NCBI GenBank assembly: GCA_018343915.1
Contig: JABRWF010000008.1
Location: 930,001-994,000 of the forward strand
Direction of reading: 5' to 3'
Length of the DNA stretch: 64,000 nt
Source of the DNA: Agroathelia rolfsii
Lineage: Eukaryota > Basidiomycota > Agaricomycetes > Amylocorticiales > Amylocorticiaceae
A model generated the notes under the pieces. It was not told the DNA's origin, did no database searches, and was given only the letters and a program-made list of their open reading frames with translations. The translations under genes and the position numbers were made by a program. Below are positions 12,608 through 24,873 of the stretch, piece by piece (within the stretch, counting starts at the first letter, position 1; each line of letters opens with the position of its first letter).

Positions 12608-14862
12608 GTGCCGATAGGAGAAAGTGCAATGGAAGAGAGAGGGAAAAGGATTGTGTCATGAGCAAGCTGACCGGCGATGTTCATCCCCATCTTGGCCGGT
12701 TGAGCTCGAGGGCCTCGGGCAACGACCTTACCGGATCTGACAGTGCCCGTGAATTTCACTCGTGCGCCCGCCCCGGATCACTTCGACACCTAGTATTGCC
12801 CCAACGTCTTGCCTTGCTCTGACTGCAAAAATAATTCATCCCTGTCGTGGCTTCAATACTATTTATCAGTCCACGTCATGGTTGCCTTCCGTCGACTCTG
12901 GATCCATTACTTGTTCATTTTGTTCCCTCATGCATTTCATTCACTCGAATCTACAGCATACTGCCATTGTAAATCTCGTTGGCGCATTCAAAATACACGG
13001 GCTGGGACCATTATCTGCTATGGTTTCGTGCTGTGTATACAAGGACTCCAACAGAGTTTCGCACTACTTTAATCAGTTGCATCGTCATTAGTTCTTTCTT
13101 GTCCTCTAGGTTTTTTTCAAGCTTTGCTCCTGTGCGTCTCGAGTGTTTGCTTGAAAACCCCATCGTGAGGATATTTCTGTGGGCTTTAAACCTAATTCAG
13201 AACTTCTGTTTATGGGGCTACTGACTCGGCGCTACTGTTTCTCCTAACCGTGGGATGAATCGGCTATAGGCATACCAAAACGACGCTGTCAATGTGATCG
13301 ATGTCTTTCGTCATCTGTTCGGCTACCGATGCACCATGGTCTCTTGATTCTATCCCTTGACTTGTACTCAAAATGACGAGGGCGTCATACACGCGCTAAC
13401 TAATATTCTGGCATCTCTCTGTTTCTCCTTGGTGACAAGCATTGCATTTTCCGGCGGTACGCTCATTCCTATGACGAAGATTCGACCTAGGCTTCGTTCG
13501 TAATTACCCTACGCTTCACTATCTTCATGAACTCGAATATTCGCTAGTTCCATTGATCTCACATATCTATCTTACGTCTCCATTTGATAGTTTTTGAGTA
13601 CAATTCAACCATTAATTGTACAGTTCATCACTAAAAAAACTCCAAACTGAGTATGTTTCATGTTCACCTAACGATAGGGACTATCTTGTTTCTACACTAC
13701 ATTGATTACATCGTTTTCTCCAGCTTCACTTCGTAATTGTTGTAGAAGAGATATGCGGATACGTGAGAGCGCGACATTTACATGTATTCAACCAGAATGC
13801 GACAACAGCCAATGCCAATGATTATATAAATGGGATTCAAGAGTTCAACTTCTTCTCGGAGAACGATAACAAGAGAAGCCTACACTCTTATTGCCTCAAG
13901 TCTTATTATTGATGTTGTTCCGGCTTCTGTGATACTCTGAAGCTGGTACATTGTTGTCGACCTCGAGGCGCGAACAAAGGAATCTGTTGAATGTTAGAAG
14001 CGATCATATCTAGCATCCGACGCGTTATATACACCGTTAAGGACAGATAGCAGCAACCATTTCTAGTGGCCCTATCTAGACGCTGAACTTATGATGAATC
14101 TCGAGAATTTTGGATACTTCTTTTGCAGCGGGCGATCCCCCCCCCTCTCTCTCTTCTCTTCATTTCCCTTCTCTTTGCTCAGAAGTAATCCAGTTCCAGG
14201 TATTGTATCCTTTAAGCAGGATAATTCTGTGTTCCATTTAACATTCAGGAACTCTGGGTTTTTGTAGGATCGCCAAACTGGCACCGGGATCATGCAATTA
14301 CCTATTTGTAAGACCGGCCCGATGCAACTTGAACTTCCCTATTCGTGGTACATGTACGAAACTGATGACATTTGGTCTAATTGTCATGTGGATGTGAAGA
14401 ACCCTATTTCATCTCTGCCACAGTGATGGTGGCCAAACCATAGTCAATTATCCCCAAAAGTGGTTGGCGCCACTATGCGGTATCATTGTCTTTACAAACT
14501 AGTTACTTTTTTCTTCAAGGCATATACAAACCACCTTGGAGTCTCGCAAGTAGTATATGGACCCTAGTATCGATGGTCCTCGATACGTTGAGAACAAGTA
14601 GCTATCAGGCGACAACTGTCTTGCCTGTACCAGCCGTTCCGGGACCCTCGGATTTAATTTCAACTTCTCACAAAACCGGCACTATCAATAATGCTATTCC
14701 ATCCACATGATGATCACGAGTGCCTGCCGTCTTGGCCGGGGCTCAATAAGACCAGTGCTCCTGATGACTTTTGAACCACCTATATAACGGTAAATATTCG
14801 TAGATGTGATTCTTGTTTACAAGAGTGTTTCGGTTCTCTGACCCCCTTATGGTCTCTACCGA
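12608..14862. other. 2.3 kb intergenic region, nothing recognised
   Basis: Divergent promoter space between the ANT1-type gene (-) and the membrane-protein gene (+). The sequence is AT-rich with many stops in all frames. There is a pyrimidine run near 14139-14170. No gene or repeat could be supported. Confidence 0.45.
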
Positions 14863-16143
14863 ATGGCACCCATGAGCCAGATCGCAGCTCAGACATCCTT
14901 ATACGTAGGACTCATTGTTTCTCTCGCACTCTACGGTATGTATCTGGTTATCAATGTAGTTCCTCGCGGATTTGGATACTGATAATTGCGAATATAGGGA
15001 TATATCTCGGAATATTCTTCTTATCTTTCTACTACATACGAACCAATGTCAACAGTACTCCGAAGCAGAGAGTCTTCTACATCGTCTTTAGCACTGTTAT
15101 ATTAGCTTTGAACACATCCTTCTTAGCTATCGAGCTGAAGAACAGTCCACTCACTGGTTCTGGTCTTACATTTGATGCTTCGGCCGATGTTCGCCCATTC
15201 GGTCCGGCTAACATTTTACAATTTGTCTCCAATCTTCTGTCCGATGCGTTGCTGGTAAGTTGAAATTATGTGCTCATAGAGCAGGCAGGGGTATGAAGGA
15301 ATCACATCTGATATATCCCCCAGATATATCGCTGTTATATCGTTTTCCAACGAAGCATCTGGGTTATCATTTTACCCTGTCTATTGGCCGGCGCTTTCTT
15401 AGGTGCGGGGTTTTGCTCACTAAGTACAATATGCAGATCGTAGTGCTGATTGTCTAATCTTCTTTCAGGGGTTTCCATCTACACAGAACAATGCAGATCC
15501 ACCGATTACATACAAGCATGTACTATGGTCTTCACGCTCACCCTCAACGTATTGATCACGGCCATGATCTGCATACGGATGATGCAAATGCACCTGCAAA
15601 TTCAACATAGTTTGCGAACACCTCATCACCGAAGCACCTCCGTTCATGTGCATATAATCCGTATCCTGATTGAAGCGGCGGTGCCTTGGACTATTCTTGG
15701 TTTGATTACGATTATCACATGTTGGAAGTCGGCCTGGAAGCCGATATCGCAAGGGTTGTTTGTTATATGGGCAATTGTTGGTGTAAGTAGAGCTCATTCC
15801 CTCCAGAGATGACATTGAAGTTAATTTTCTTGGATTGCAAAATCAGGCTATATCTCCCCAGTTGGTCATCCTTCGCGTGGCCATGGGTAGGGCATGGGAT
15901 GGAAAGCAATCTTCTCACACCGTATCTCATTCTCAATCTTCATCAGGCAGTACAGCCCCTCCTCGAACCCCAGATCTGGAACGAGGATTGTCTGGTTTCG
16001 GTGACACTCCTTCCAGCCACAAAAAGAACATATCTTCTCCATCAGATATAGACTCATCATATGAACTGAACTCGCTTGGGCCTACTTCTCCTACGAGTGT
16101 ACATTATGATCTCTCGCATCATGTCAAAATTGCTGCGATTTGA
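14863..16143 (+). CDS. Seven-helix integral membrane protein of unknown function (agaricomycete type)
   Basis: Five exons: 14863-14935, 14998-15254, 15324-15402, 15469-15782 and 15847-16143 (339 aa). All four introns are 62-69 nt GT..AG. Hydrophobic segments include SLYVGLIVSLALYGIYLGIF, RVFYIVFSTVILALNTSFLA, IWVIILPCLLAGAFLG, TLTLNVLITAMICIRMM and PWTILGLITIITCW, followed by a roughly 100-residue Ser/Pro-rich hydrophilic tail. That is about seven transmembrane helices with the N-terminus very close to the first helix. The layout resembles the large multi-TM families that agaricomycetes carry in tens of copies, some described as GPCR-like (DUF6533/6534 type). I cannot name the family from sequence alone. 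The second in-frame ATG at 14872 is an equally possible start. A receptor or sensor role is only inference. Confidence 0.75.
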
Positions 16144-16319
16144 TATTCGATATTTATTCTGTCATCTGCAGTGCTGGACTCTCATCTTTTATATTTCATA
16201 TTTGTACAATTCTAATACTTATGGTTTCTTTTGTTCCTTCAGTTGATAATGCGCTTCTTATACTTATTTTGATACTATTACAAAAGTAACATCGAGCACC
16301 TTGTACTTGCGAAAAAGAA

Positions 16320-17757
16320 TCAAACAGAATTCAAGATTATATCTGAAGCTTTTTCTCCTATGGCAATAATTGCGGCCGTCTAAAAAAGAAAAGATTAGAT
16401 CACTGTCTAACATGACATGGTATGTTGACAAACCACATGTCCCGAGATTTGTTTGGGAAAAATAGACGCATCGGCGATCCTGAGACCGTTTACGCCATGC
16501 ACTCTCAGATCAGGCCCGACAACACTCTGCTTTTCGTCCTGTCCCATCTTGCAAGTACAAGCGGGGTGATACATCGAGCTTGCATCGCCTCTGATATGCT
16601 CGATAATTTCTTCATCCGTGATTCTATCAGGGTCTGCATCCCCAAGCCAGAGGTCGTTATTCTTATCTCCGTAATGATCTTTGAGTCTAAATACAGGCTC
16701 TAGGGCCTTGGCCCTACCAATTCGCAGGGCTAGACGGACCCCCCTCACGAGGACCTTCATATCATTCGGATGGGCAAGATAATTGGGGTCAAATAGCGGT
16801 TTATCAAATGGCGAAGCGGATCTCAGCGACACTTGGCCTTTCGACAAGGGTCGAAGAATGGTGGGACACTATTAAAGGATAAATTTTCCGAGGCTTTTAA
16901 GGCTGTTGAGTCAAAACTCGCCAGACTGAAACAGCTTGTCCCGGCCGGCACTGATTTGAAGCCTTGATCTAAACTATATGCACGAAATTGCAAGATGTTT
17001 ACTCGAGCAAATTGACTCAAGTACTCACTAGCCACAGCAGAAAAATATAATTTCCATGTCAGGTGAGTTAGGCGCAAATGCTGTATCTTGAACCTCTGTC
17101 GAGTGCTTTGTAGATGCTTGGGAGGTATAAGGTAGCTTATCATCCGTTGTGCGAACAAAGCAGCCTGCTTCTACGGCATACTTTAACTAATTTAGAATGG
17201 TATTTCCACAAAATTAGGATGCAAACTGACATTAGAGGTGTAAGATCCTGTCCCGAACAAGTACCACTCAAGTCGTGGTAAGATGGTTTTGATTCGACTA
17301 CTCATTATCCAGTCGAGACTAGTGCCATACTTGGCTCTAAATATGACAGCAGTGGCAAGGTGCTGTATTAAATTTTGTACGGTCAAATGAGCATTAGCAA
17401 GTTAAAAGCAAGATTATGCAAGAGGTACATCGCTTAAGTTCCTGCCCACAGCCGGAAGATGCTTAATAATTGGAATATCAAACTTTTCTAATTCTTCCCA
17501 AGGGCCAACACCACCGAGCATCATGATCTGGGGAGTCCCAAGAGTGCCTGCGGATAAGATGACCCCTTGTATGGCAGCCGCTCGATATCGACCTGAGCTC
17601 CTGTTTGTGACAATCTCGACACCAATTGCGCGGGGTGTGGCTTCTTCAGTAAAGATTACTCGCGTTGTCTTCTCTTTTCAATCAGTTCATGAAAGATGTT
17701 TGACATATTATTACAAACTTGTGACTCTATGGCGACGGTGAGGTTCTTAACTTTGCT
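16320..17757 (-). pseudogene. GMC oxidoreductase copy A, 5'-truncated
   Basis: Reads as the C-terminal two thirds of the GMC enzymes encoded at 17917-20553 and 21761-24369. It begins abruptly at [10 protein letters not shown] near 17757, with in-frame stops just upstream. The FAD-binding Rossmann motif, GMC signature 1 and the seven exons carrying them are absent. What remains is spliceable and open: GMC signature 2 region (GTPQIMMLGGVG, with Gly where the family has Ser), the substrate-domain exons, the active-site YHPACTCKMG, SGHV, and a final exon TAAIIAIGEKAS ending at 16320. One intron (16869-16921) has a GC donor instead of GT. Without the FAD domain it cannot be an active oxidoreductase. 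It is probably the product of unequal crossing-over or deletion in the tandem array. Confidence 0.8.
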
Positions 17758-17916
17758 ACTGTTATTTGTCAACTACATCTCCGAGTCAAATTCCCAAGAT
17801 CTCAAAGCCCGAGCCAGACAGAGAATAACCACAATGTAGTCGTGATCGATGTATTGGTAAGGCCATAATTAGTCATGACTTAATTCAATTGCGATTTAGT
17901 AGCTTTGTAATAGCAA

Positions 17917-20553
17917 CTACACCGGATTTAATATCATATCAGAAAGTTTTTCGCCTATCGCAACAATTGTTGCGGTCTAGATAAAGGAACGTCAGATTAA
18001 ACATCAAGAATCTCAGTAGTAAGTAATCAGACATACCGGATGCCCTGAAATTTGCTCTGGGAAAATCGATGCATCTGCTACCCTTAAACCAATGACACCA
18101 TGGATTTTCAAGTCAGGACCGACAACGCTATCTTTCTCGTATTGGCCCATTTTGCAAGTACCAACCGGATGATATAATGTCTCTGCATTAGCCTTGATGA
18201 ATTCAGTGATTTCCTCATCCGTGATGTATTCTGGGTCTGCGTCGCCAAGCCAAAAGATGTCATCTTTATTTTTGTTCACTTTAAACTGTAATACGGACTC
18301 TAGAGCTCTGGCTCTAGCAATGCGTAAAGACAGGCGAACGCCTCTAATAAGAATTTTCAAGTCATTTGGGTGAGCAAGATAGTTCGGATTAATCAGAGGC
18401 TGATCGAACGGAGAAGTAGATGCCAAAGATATTCTTCCCCTGGACAAAGGCCGGAGAATAAGGGGATACTGTAAGAGATAGGTTGTTGATTTGATACTTC
18501 CAAGGCCAACTCTGGTAACTTACCAGTGTAATACAATCCGTTCCAGCTGGCCCTGGTTTCAACCCCCCGTTGAGACTATATATACAATAAGTGAGCAAAT
18601 TTGATTTAAATAGACGCTAAACGAAGTAAACGTACTATGAAGAGCAAACCAGTAAAATCTCCATATCAGGTGCATTAGGTGCAGATGTCACATCAAGAAC
18701 TTCTTCCCAGTCGGCTTGACACGCTAAGGAGTTATAAGGCAACTTGTTATTTGTTGTACGAACAAAGCATCCAGCTTCAACAACCTATCCAACAGTATTT
18801 GGGTCTTTGTTGTAAACTTCAAGAAAAAAGGCTCACATTAGAAGTACAGGGACCTGTCCCAAAGCAGTACCATTGTAGATGTGACAAGAAGGTGGTAAAA
18901 AAGCGATACAAGTTCCTGATCCACTCGAACGAATGGTTCTTCCTTGCTCGTAGTGTAATAGGTCCACTAGCTAGATGCTAAAAGCCATTCAATTGATTAA
19001 TCAAAATAGCATTTTCGACACGAAGTTGAATTCCATATATTACATCGTTTAGATTCATGCCCACAGCCGAAAGTTCCTTGACTGCCGGGATATTGAAGCG
19101 TTCCAACTCCTCTCGGGGACCAATACCGCTTAGCATAAGAGCAACTGGGCTGCCAATTGCCCCGGCAGATAAGATGATCTCCCTCTTGGCTGCTACATAG
19201 TACCGATTTGAATTTCCACTTTGAATAAGTTCAACGCCAATTGCATGCGGTAAAGCATCGTCTTTGGAGAAAATGATCCTAGTTGTCTTTGTTCCCACTG
19301 TAAGTTAGACCCAATCTTCTGATATGAACGGAGATGCACCTGTGATTCTATAGCAACAGTGAGGTTTTTACGAGAAAGAGTCGGGGGAGATAGATATGCG
19401 GTGGCAGTGGAGCTTCGGAGGCCACTTGAAGTTATAAAGGTCGAAAACTTCGTTGCACCGAGAGTGCCGTGTTTCGTATTCAAATCACTGGGAAAATCCA
19501 TGTATTTCATCGGTGACCTGTACTAGGGGAATAATAGATCAAAACATACGGATTGTGGGGGATTCCAATTTCTTCCGCAGCAAGAATGTAGTTATCTGTT
19601 ACAGGATTTGTGTAACAGAAAGAAGTTTGCCATGGTCCACTGTCACCACGGTCTTCAATCCTAACGCTAGGATATCTAGAATGTGGTGTAAATTTCTCTG
19701 CCTTACGGAAGTACCTATAGGTACAAGTCTTGAATACTGTACTAGAAACTTGAAGTTGATTGCATCTATACGCACGGTGTTATATTCTCATAACTCCATC
19801 CTGTTGCACCAAGTTTCTCCCATTCATCAAAGTCAGATGGACTACCATGATGATATATCATTCCATTCATCGAGGTACATCCACCTAAGACTTTTCCACG
19901 AGGCCAGTAGCTAAGTGTAAAATAGGATGAATATTTTGTTGATGCTATGAAAGAATAATAAAAATTACCATTTGCGGTTGTTAAGCCCTGGTTGAGGACT
20001 ATGATAAAATTTTAGAATATCTTTCTAGCGAATTCATTAACAAGATCAAGATGTACGTTGTATAATATTTCCAATCGCTTTTCGACCTAGAACAATATAA
20101 GTCGTCTCAATAGCAATGGAATTTATTGGGAAACTAACTTGAAAAGCTTGCTAAACGTTTTTGGCATTTTTGAATGGGTTAAACCAGCATCACTGTTATG
20201 TACATGAATGCTTTAGATCAAAGTTCAAGCGTTCAAACTCAAGGACAAATATAGCCACCTTGATCCGGCTTCAATCAACAAGACAGAAATTTCAGGCTTT
20301 GATGAAAGTCGATTAGCAAGAACACATCCTGCGGCACCTACATATAGCATATGAGGAAGAAATATGAGCATCATCGTTGCTCTAAAAACAAGTTATCACA
20401 TATCATACCCGCTCCTATAATGACATAATCATACGTCTTCCATACGTCTTGAGCTCGCTTGGCGGTCTGAACTTCCTCAAGTTCAACGTTAAAAGGCGTG
20501 GCATATATAGATGGATCGGAGACCAAGGAGGTTTTTGATAAATATCCTCCCAT
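17917..20553 (-). CDS. GMC-family FAD oxidoreductase, copy B (intact)
   Basis: About 14 exons, all joining in frame, give a protein of roughly 600 aa. The start ATG at 20553 opens MGGYLSK. Domain order: FAD-binding [20 protein letters not shown], then [11 protein letters not shown] signature 1 region [15 protein letters not shown], with Cys at a position usually Gly/Ser/Thr; signature 2 [12 protein letters not shown]; and the C-terminal active site [10 protein letters not shown] and SGHP, the two His that act in base catalysis in glucose oxidase and aryl-alcohol oxidase. The last exon is [13 protein letters not shown] with stop at 17917. Family members oxidise alcohols or sugars with FAD; the substrate cannot be told here. 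There is no signal peptide, unlike secreted lignocellulose GMCs. The N-terminus instead matches an N-myristoylation motif. A TATA-like run lies about 110 bp upstream (near 20662-20668). Confidence 0.85.
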
Positions 20554-21275
20554 GGTGTGAAATCAATCCTGGCTTATGAAGTGCTGTGATATTTCAGATG
20601 CCAGTGGAAATTCTGAGAGGCTCCGGGGGGGGGGGGAGACTTATTATAACGTCTACTGGCAATATAAATGCTTGGCCTACCGATAACCGCCGATCACATA
20701 TTCATATTTTATATGCTTTCATAGCGACTCCAAGCGAATTTCTATAAGTAGATTATCAAGGAAACCTTATGACCTTCTATCGGCGCCTGTGATAATAACC
20801 TGGTAGAATGCTATGCAATTACTCAGGATTTTACAGTTACGTATGATTGCAAGCTATAGCCGGCTATATGAAGTTCTTTAAACTTGTCAGTACTTGTGAG
20901 TCACGGTCAGATTGTTTTGAGGGTACTAGACAATCAGTAGTGCGAATCATCGCAGTGGATTCTATTGAAGAGGCAGGGCTATGAAATACGATACTCAGTC
21001 ACCCGTAGGACGGCAAATGTCTGAGGTGAACAGAAGACGACGATTCAGTGGATATCCCTCCTGCTTACGTAACGAGGCGAAGCTAACCACATCGCAGTGG
21101 CTTCAACAGATTCACCATTAACCCCGGCCAAAGACTACGAAAGCAACTGTGTGACCTGTTAGAAGCATTCATACTTCCATTTATGATTAAGAAATATACA
21201 CTGGTTGGTGTTCATGTTAAAATCAACAGCCACAATACCGAGTAAGTGTATAGAAAATTAACATTTTAGATATAT
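20554..21275. other. Promoter region of GMC copy B and spacer
   Basis: Just upstream of the copy B ATG is a run of twelve G (20625-20636), then a TATA-like sequence (reverse strand of 20662-20668). The rest up to the copy D remnant shows no gene. Confidence 0.4.
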
Positions 21276-21540
21276 TTATATGGATTCGAATTTCAGATTC
21301 ATGTCCGAAGCCTTCTCTCCAATGGCAACATTTGCAGCAATCTGATCATATGTCGTCAATTCCTAGCTCAAAAATATGGATATCAGTACACCTACCGGGC
21401 GTCCTGAAAGTTGCTCCACGAAAATGGAAGCATCCGCTATCCTCCAATTGACTACTCCATGAATTTTGATATCAGGGCCCACAATGCAGTTGTCGATATT
21501 ATGTCCCATTTTACAGGTGTTATGATGATAAGTCATGGAA
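21276..21540 (-). pseudogene. GMC oxidoreductase copy D, 3' remnant
   Basis: Only the last part of a GMC gene survives: YHHNTCKMG, then IVGPDIKIHGV, IADASIFVEQ and SGRP, a GT..AG intron, and a final exon IAANVAIGEKASDM with stop at 21276. This matches the end of copies A-C. The second active-site His (SGHP in B and C) is Arg here, and the rest of the gene is missing upstream. It sits about 220 bp downstream of the copy C stop, in the same orientation, so it is a decayed tandem duplicate. Confidence 0.75.
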
Positions 21541-21760
21541 TTTATGGATGTTGTTCAGTAAGGACAAGAGGAACAGTGGTGCACTAGATTAGGTTCTGCT
21601 TAGTAACCTACCGAAATATTTGTACCCCAAGCTCGGCTATAATTTGGGTTTTCATTATGCATGAACTACACTGCTCACAAAACTATGTGCACTGGTCATG
21701 TCTTATGTTACTCCGGAACCATGTAACTCAAACGATGACGCGCTTTATATTTAGGAAAGC

Positions 21761-24369
21761 CTATACAGCATTTATAATTACGTCCGACGCCTTTTCTCCT
21801 ATTGCAATGATTGTCGCAGTCTATCAAAAAAGCATCAGGCTGAAGTATGGGAGCATAGCTGCCAGATCACACCCACCGGATGTCCTGATATCTGTTCTGG
21901 GAAAATGGAAGCGTCTGCCACTCTCAAGCCGGCGATACCGTGAACCTTCAAATTGGAACCTACAACGCTATTTCGGTCCTCTTGCCCTATCCTACACGTA
22001 CTCACAGGATGATAACATGTCTCGGCGTTTGCCCGAATATATTCGCTGATCTCCTCGTCTGTAATTCGGTCCGGGTCAGCATCACCAAGCCAAAATATAT
22101 TATCCTTTTCTTCATAGTGCTCTTTGATTTGGGAAAGAGGTTCAAATGCTTTGGCTCTAGCGATTTGTAGAGCCAGACGAACACAACGAATGAGTATCTT
22201 TAAATCATTGGGGTGAGCAAGATAATTCGGGTCAATGATAGGCTTGTCGAACGGCGATGAGGATTTCAGGGACAGACGACCTTTTGACAAGGGTCGGAGA
22301 ATAATAGGATACTATGAAATGATGTCAATTTCCAGGAGATCAGATAACGTTTGGCCAGCACTTACAAAAGTAGCACAATCCATTCCAACCGGCCCGGATC
22401 TGAACCCCTGATCCAAGCTATATGCGTAATGAATCGTGTTGATCGACATATGATCTCAATCGGAAGGACTTACAAAGCACAGCAAAGCATCGCTATCTCA
22501 ATATCAGGCGCATCGGGTGCGGATGTGACATCCAGTGGCTCCAACTCTGCGCTCGCTTTAGAAGAAAATGATAATTTTGCATCCGTTGATCGGGCGAAGC
22601 ATCCGGCTTCTGCAATCTGTCAAAAGCGTTTGTGCTACATGAGTTAATTAGGTCGCCTAAAGGGACAATAAACATTACGTTTGAGGCAAATGGGCCGGTT
22701 CCGAATAGATACCACTGAAGCAGAGGCACGATGGTCTTGACAGGACTGCTCAGCATTACATCAAAAGCTGCACCAGTCTTTGCACGGAATACAATAGGCC
22801 CGCTACTCAAATGCTGCACATGTGTCTTTCGTCAGAGAACAACATAGGTATTCAAAAGGGGGTCAAGATACGCACATCACTTAGATTCTTCCCTACAGCC
22901 TGGAGCTCTTTGATGACTGGAATCTTAAGCTCTTCCAACTCCTCTCGAGCCCCGATCCCGCTCAGCATCAGAATCTGAGGAGTCCCTATGGAGCCTGCAC
23001 ACAGGACGACTTCTTTCTTTGCTGAAACTCGATACCGTTCCGAGCTGTTGCTTTTGGCGATTTCGACGCCGATCGCACGCGGAGTAGGTTCATCAGTTGA
23101 GAAAATGATTCGTGTAGTCTTTGACCAGAAAGCATAAAGTGAGCGTTGGATGTGTATGAGCAAAAGGCACTCACTTGATTTTCTATCGCCACTGTTAGAT
23201 TTTTGCGAGCAAGGACTGAGGAAGACAGGTATGCAGTGGCAGAAGAGCTCCGCAGACCACTTGGATCAACAGAAGTAGAGAATTTTGTAGCACCAAGAGT
23301 CCCCTTTTTTGTATTGAGGTCCCTAAGATAATTGGGGTCAGTCATGTCCCAGCCCTTCAAACCAACAGAATATAGCATTCGTACCTGTTACGTGGGATAC
23401 CAATTTCCTCAGATGCAGAAATAAAGCTGTCTATCATGGGCTCCGTATGACAGAATCTGTGAGATGTGTGCCAAGACCCACTGGCGCCACGATCTTCGGC
23501 ATTGATGCCAGGATACTTGTGGTGCGGTGTATATTTCTCTGCTTTACGAAAATACCTGAGAAATAAAACGCGTTCAAAAGCCCTTTTTTGTTCAAGTTGT
23601 GGAGCAACCTACGGTGCCATGTCCTTATAGCCCCATCCTGTAGCGCCGAGCTTCTCCCATTCATCAAAATCAGATGGGCTGGCGTGATGATATACCAGGG
23701 CGTTCATTGATGTGCTACCACCGAGAACCTTGCCACGCGGCCAAAAACTTGATTGGATTGTTTAGAGTTCAATAGTTGATAATAAAACGAGCCCATACCA
23801 TTCACGGTTGTTTAGCTGAGGTTGAGGACTACAATACGCTAGTATATGAGCGTCACCTCAGATGGGATCTTGTAAGACTAACGTTGTGTAATACTCCCAA
23901 TCATTTTTAGTCCTAGGTTGGATGAAAAAGATGGATTTAGTTATTTGAAATGGACTTGTCGACGATAAATTGACGCACTTGAACAGCTTGGGATATCCAC
24001 ACGGTATCCGTGAGGGGGTAAGACCTGTGTTGCTATTTAAAAAATCAACAAACATGCAATAAATGATACAATTTCGAGCGTCCCCCACCTTGATCCGGCT
24101 TCGATAAGCAAAACAGTCGATCCAGGGTCCGCAGAGAGACGGTTAGCAAGGACACACCCCGCAGCACCTGCATCAGCACATTGCTCAAATAAATCTAGAG
24201 CTGGTTTTCATCCCAAATTCAAGGTGGTACTACCTGCTCCTACAATCACGTAATCGTACATCTTCCATGTCTGCTGAGCTTTCTCGGCACTCGAGATCTC
24301 GATACCGTCAAAGAGCGTGGCAAATGCAGCTGGATCTGAGACGGTGGACTTGGATAGATAGTTTCCCAT
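21761..24369 (-). CDS. GMC-family FAD oxidoreductase, copy C (intact)
   Basis: About 14 exons at the same positions as copy B, giving roughly 620 aa. It begins MGNYLSKSTVSDPAAF at 24369. It shows the FAD Rossmann motif ([20 protein letters not shown]), a canonical GMC signature 1 ([19 protein letters not shown]), signature 2 (GTPQILMLSGIG) and the active-site pair YHPVSTC and SGHP. The last exon is TATIIAIGEKASDV with stop at 21761. Two neighbouring exons are only 30 nt each (near 23883-23912 and 23799-23828). No secretion signal is present, and the N-terminal Gly2..Ser6-Lys7 fits N-myristoyltransferase recognition, as in copy B. The tandem position and shared intron pattern show B and C are recent paralogues. 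The substrate is unknown; alcohol, aryl-alcohol or sugar oxidation is possible. Confidence 0.87.
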
Positions 24370-24426
24370 GTTGACAGCGCTGGCCAATGTCGACTGGGGT
24401 GATAGACCAGCTAACAGCAGTGTCCT

Positions 24427-24432
24427 CTTATA
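24427..24432 (-). promoter_or_regulatory. TATA-like box of GMC copy C
   Basis: TATAAG on the minus strand, within CCATATAAGAGG, about 60 bp upstream of the copy C ATG. Position and sequence suit a core promoter TATA box. Confidence 0.4.
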
Positions 24433-24557
24433 TGGACTCGGACGGGCTTAATGGTCATATGAATGGGCAGCACGTTAAAGTTTAGCGTTCTACCATTGCG
24501 AATGATACAAGCGCATTCTTCTCTCTTCTTGAAAGGCCCGAAGTAACAGCATGCATG

Positions 24558-24647
24558 CTCAAGCCTCTATAGCGGATGCGCGGCCCGGCATTTTCTTTTG
24601 CTTGTACGTGTTGATGTTTTGGCCTGCTTCTGCTATAGAGGCTTGAG
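24558..24647. repeat. 16-bp perfect inverted repeat upstream of GMC copy C
   Basis: CTCAAGCCTCTATAGC at 24558-24573 is matched exactly by its reverse complement at 24632-24647, with a 58-nt spacer. It lies about 190-280 bp upstream of the copy C start and between that gene and the helicase relic. It could be a small element's ends or a protein-binding palindrome. Confidence 0.6.
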
Positions 24648-24873
24648 GAATTTGGGGCCGCTTTCATAGGGAGTCGCGTGGGACTTGGGACTTTTCGCGC
24701 ACGTCGTCTACCAGTCCGCCTCCTACTCTGACTGCTAATGTCTATTTGATCGCCGACCAAATTTCATCTGAAATGCCTTATATATTTATTTGTTAAAAGA
24801 CTATAAATATCATATCAGATCTACCAGCAAAAGTCTGTTTATGATATTAAATTTGGATTTTTCAGAAAGAGTG

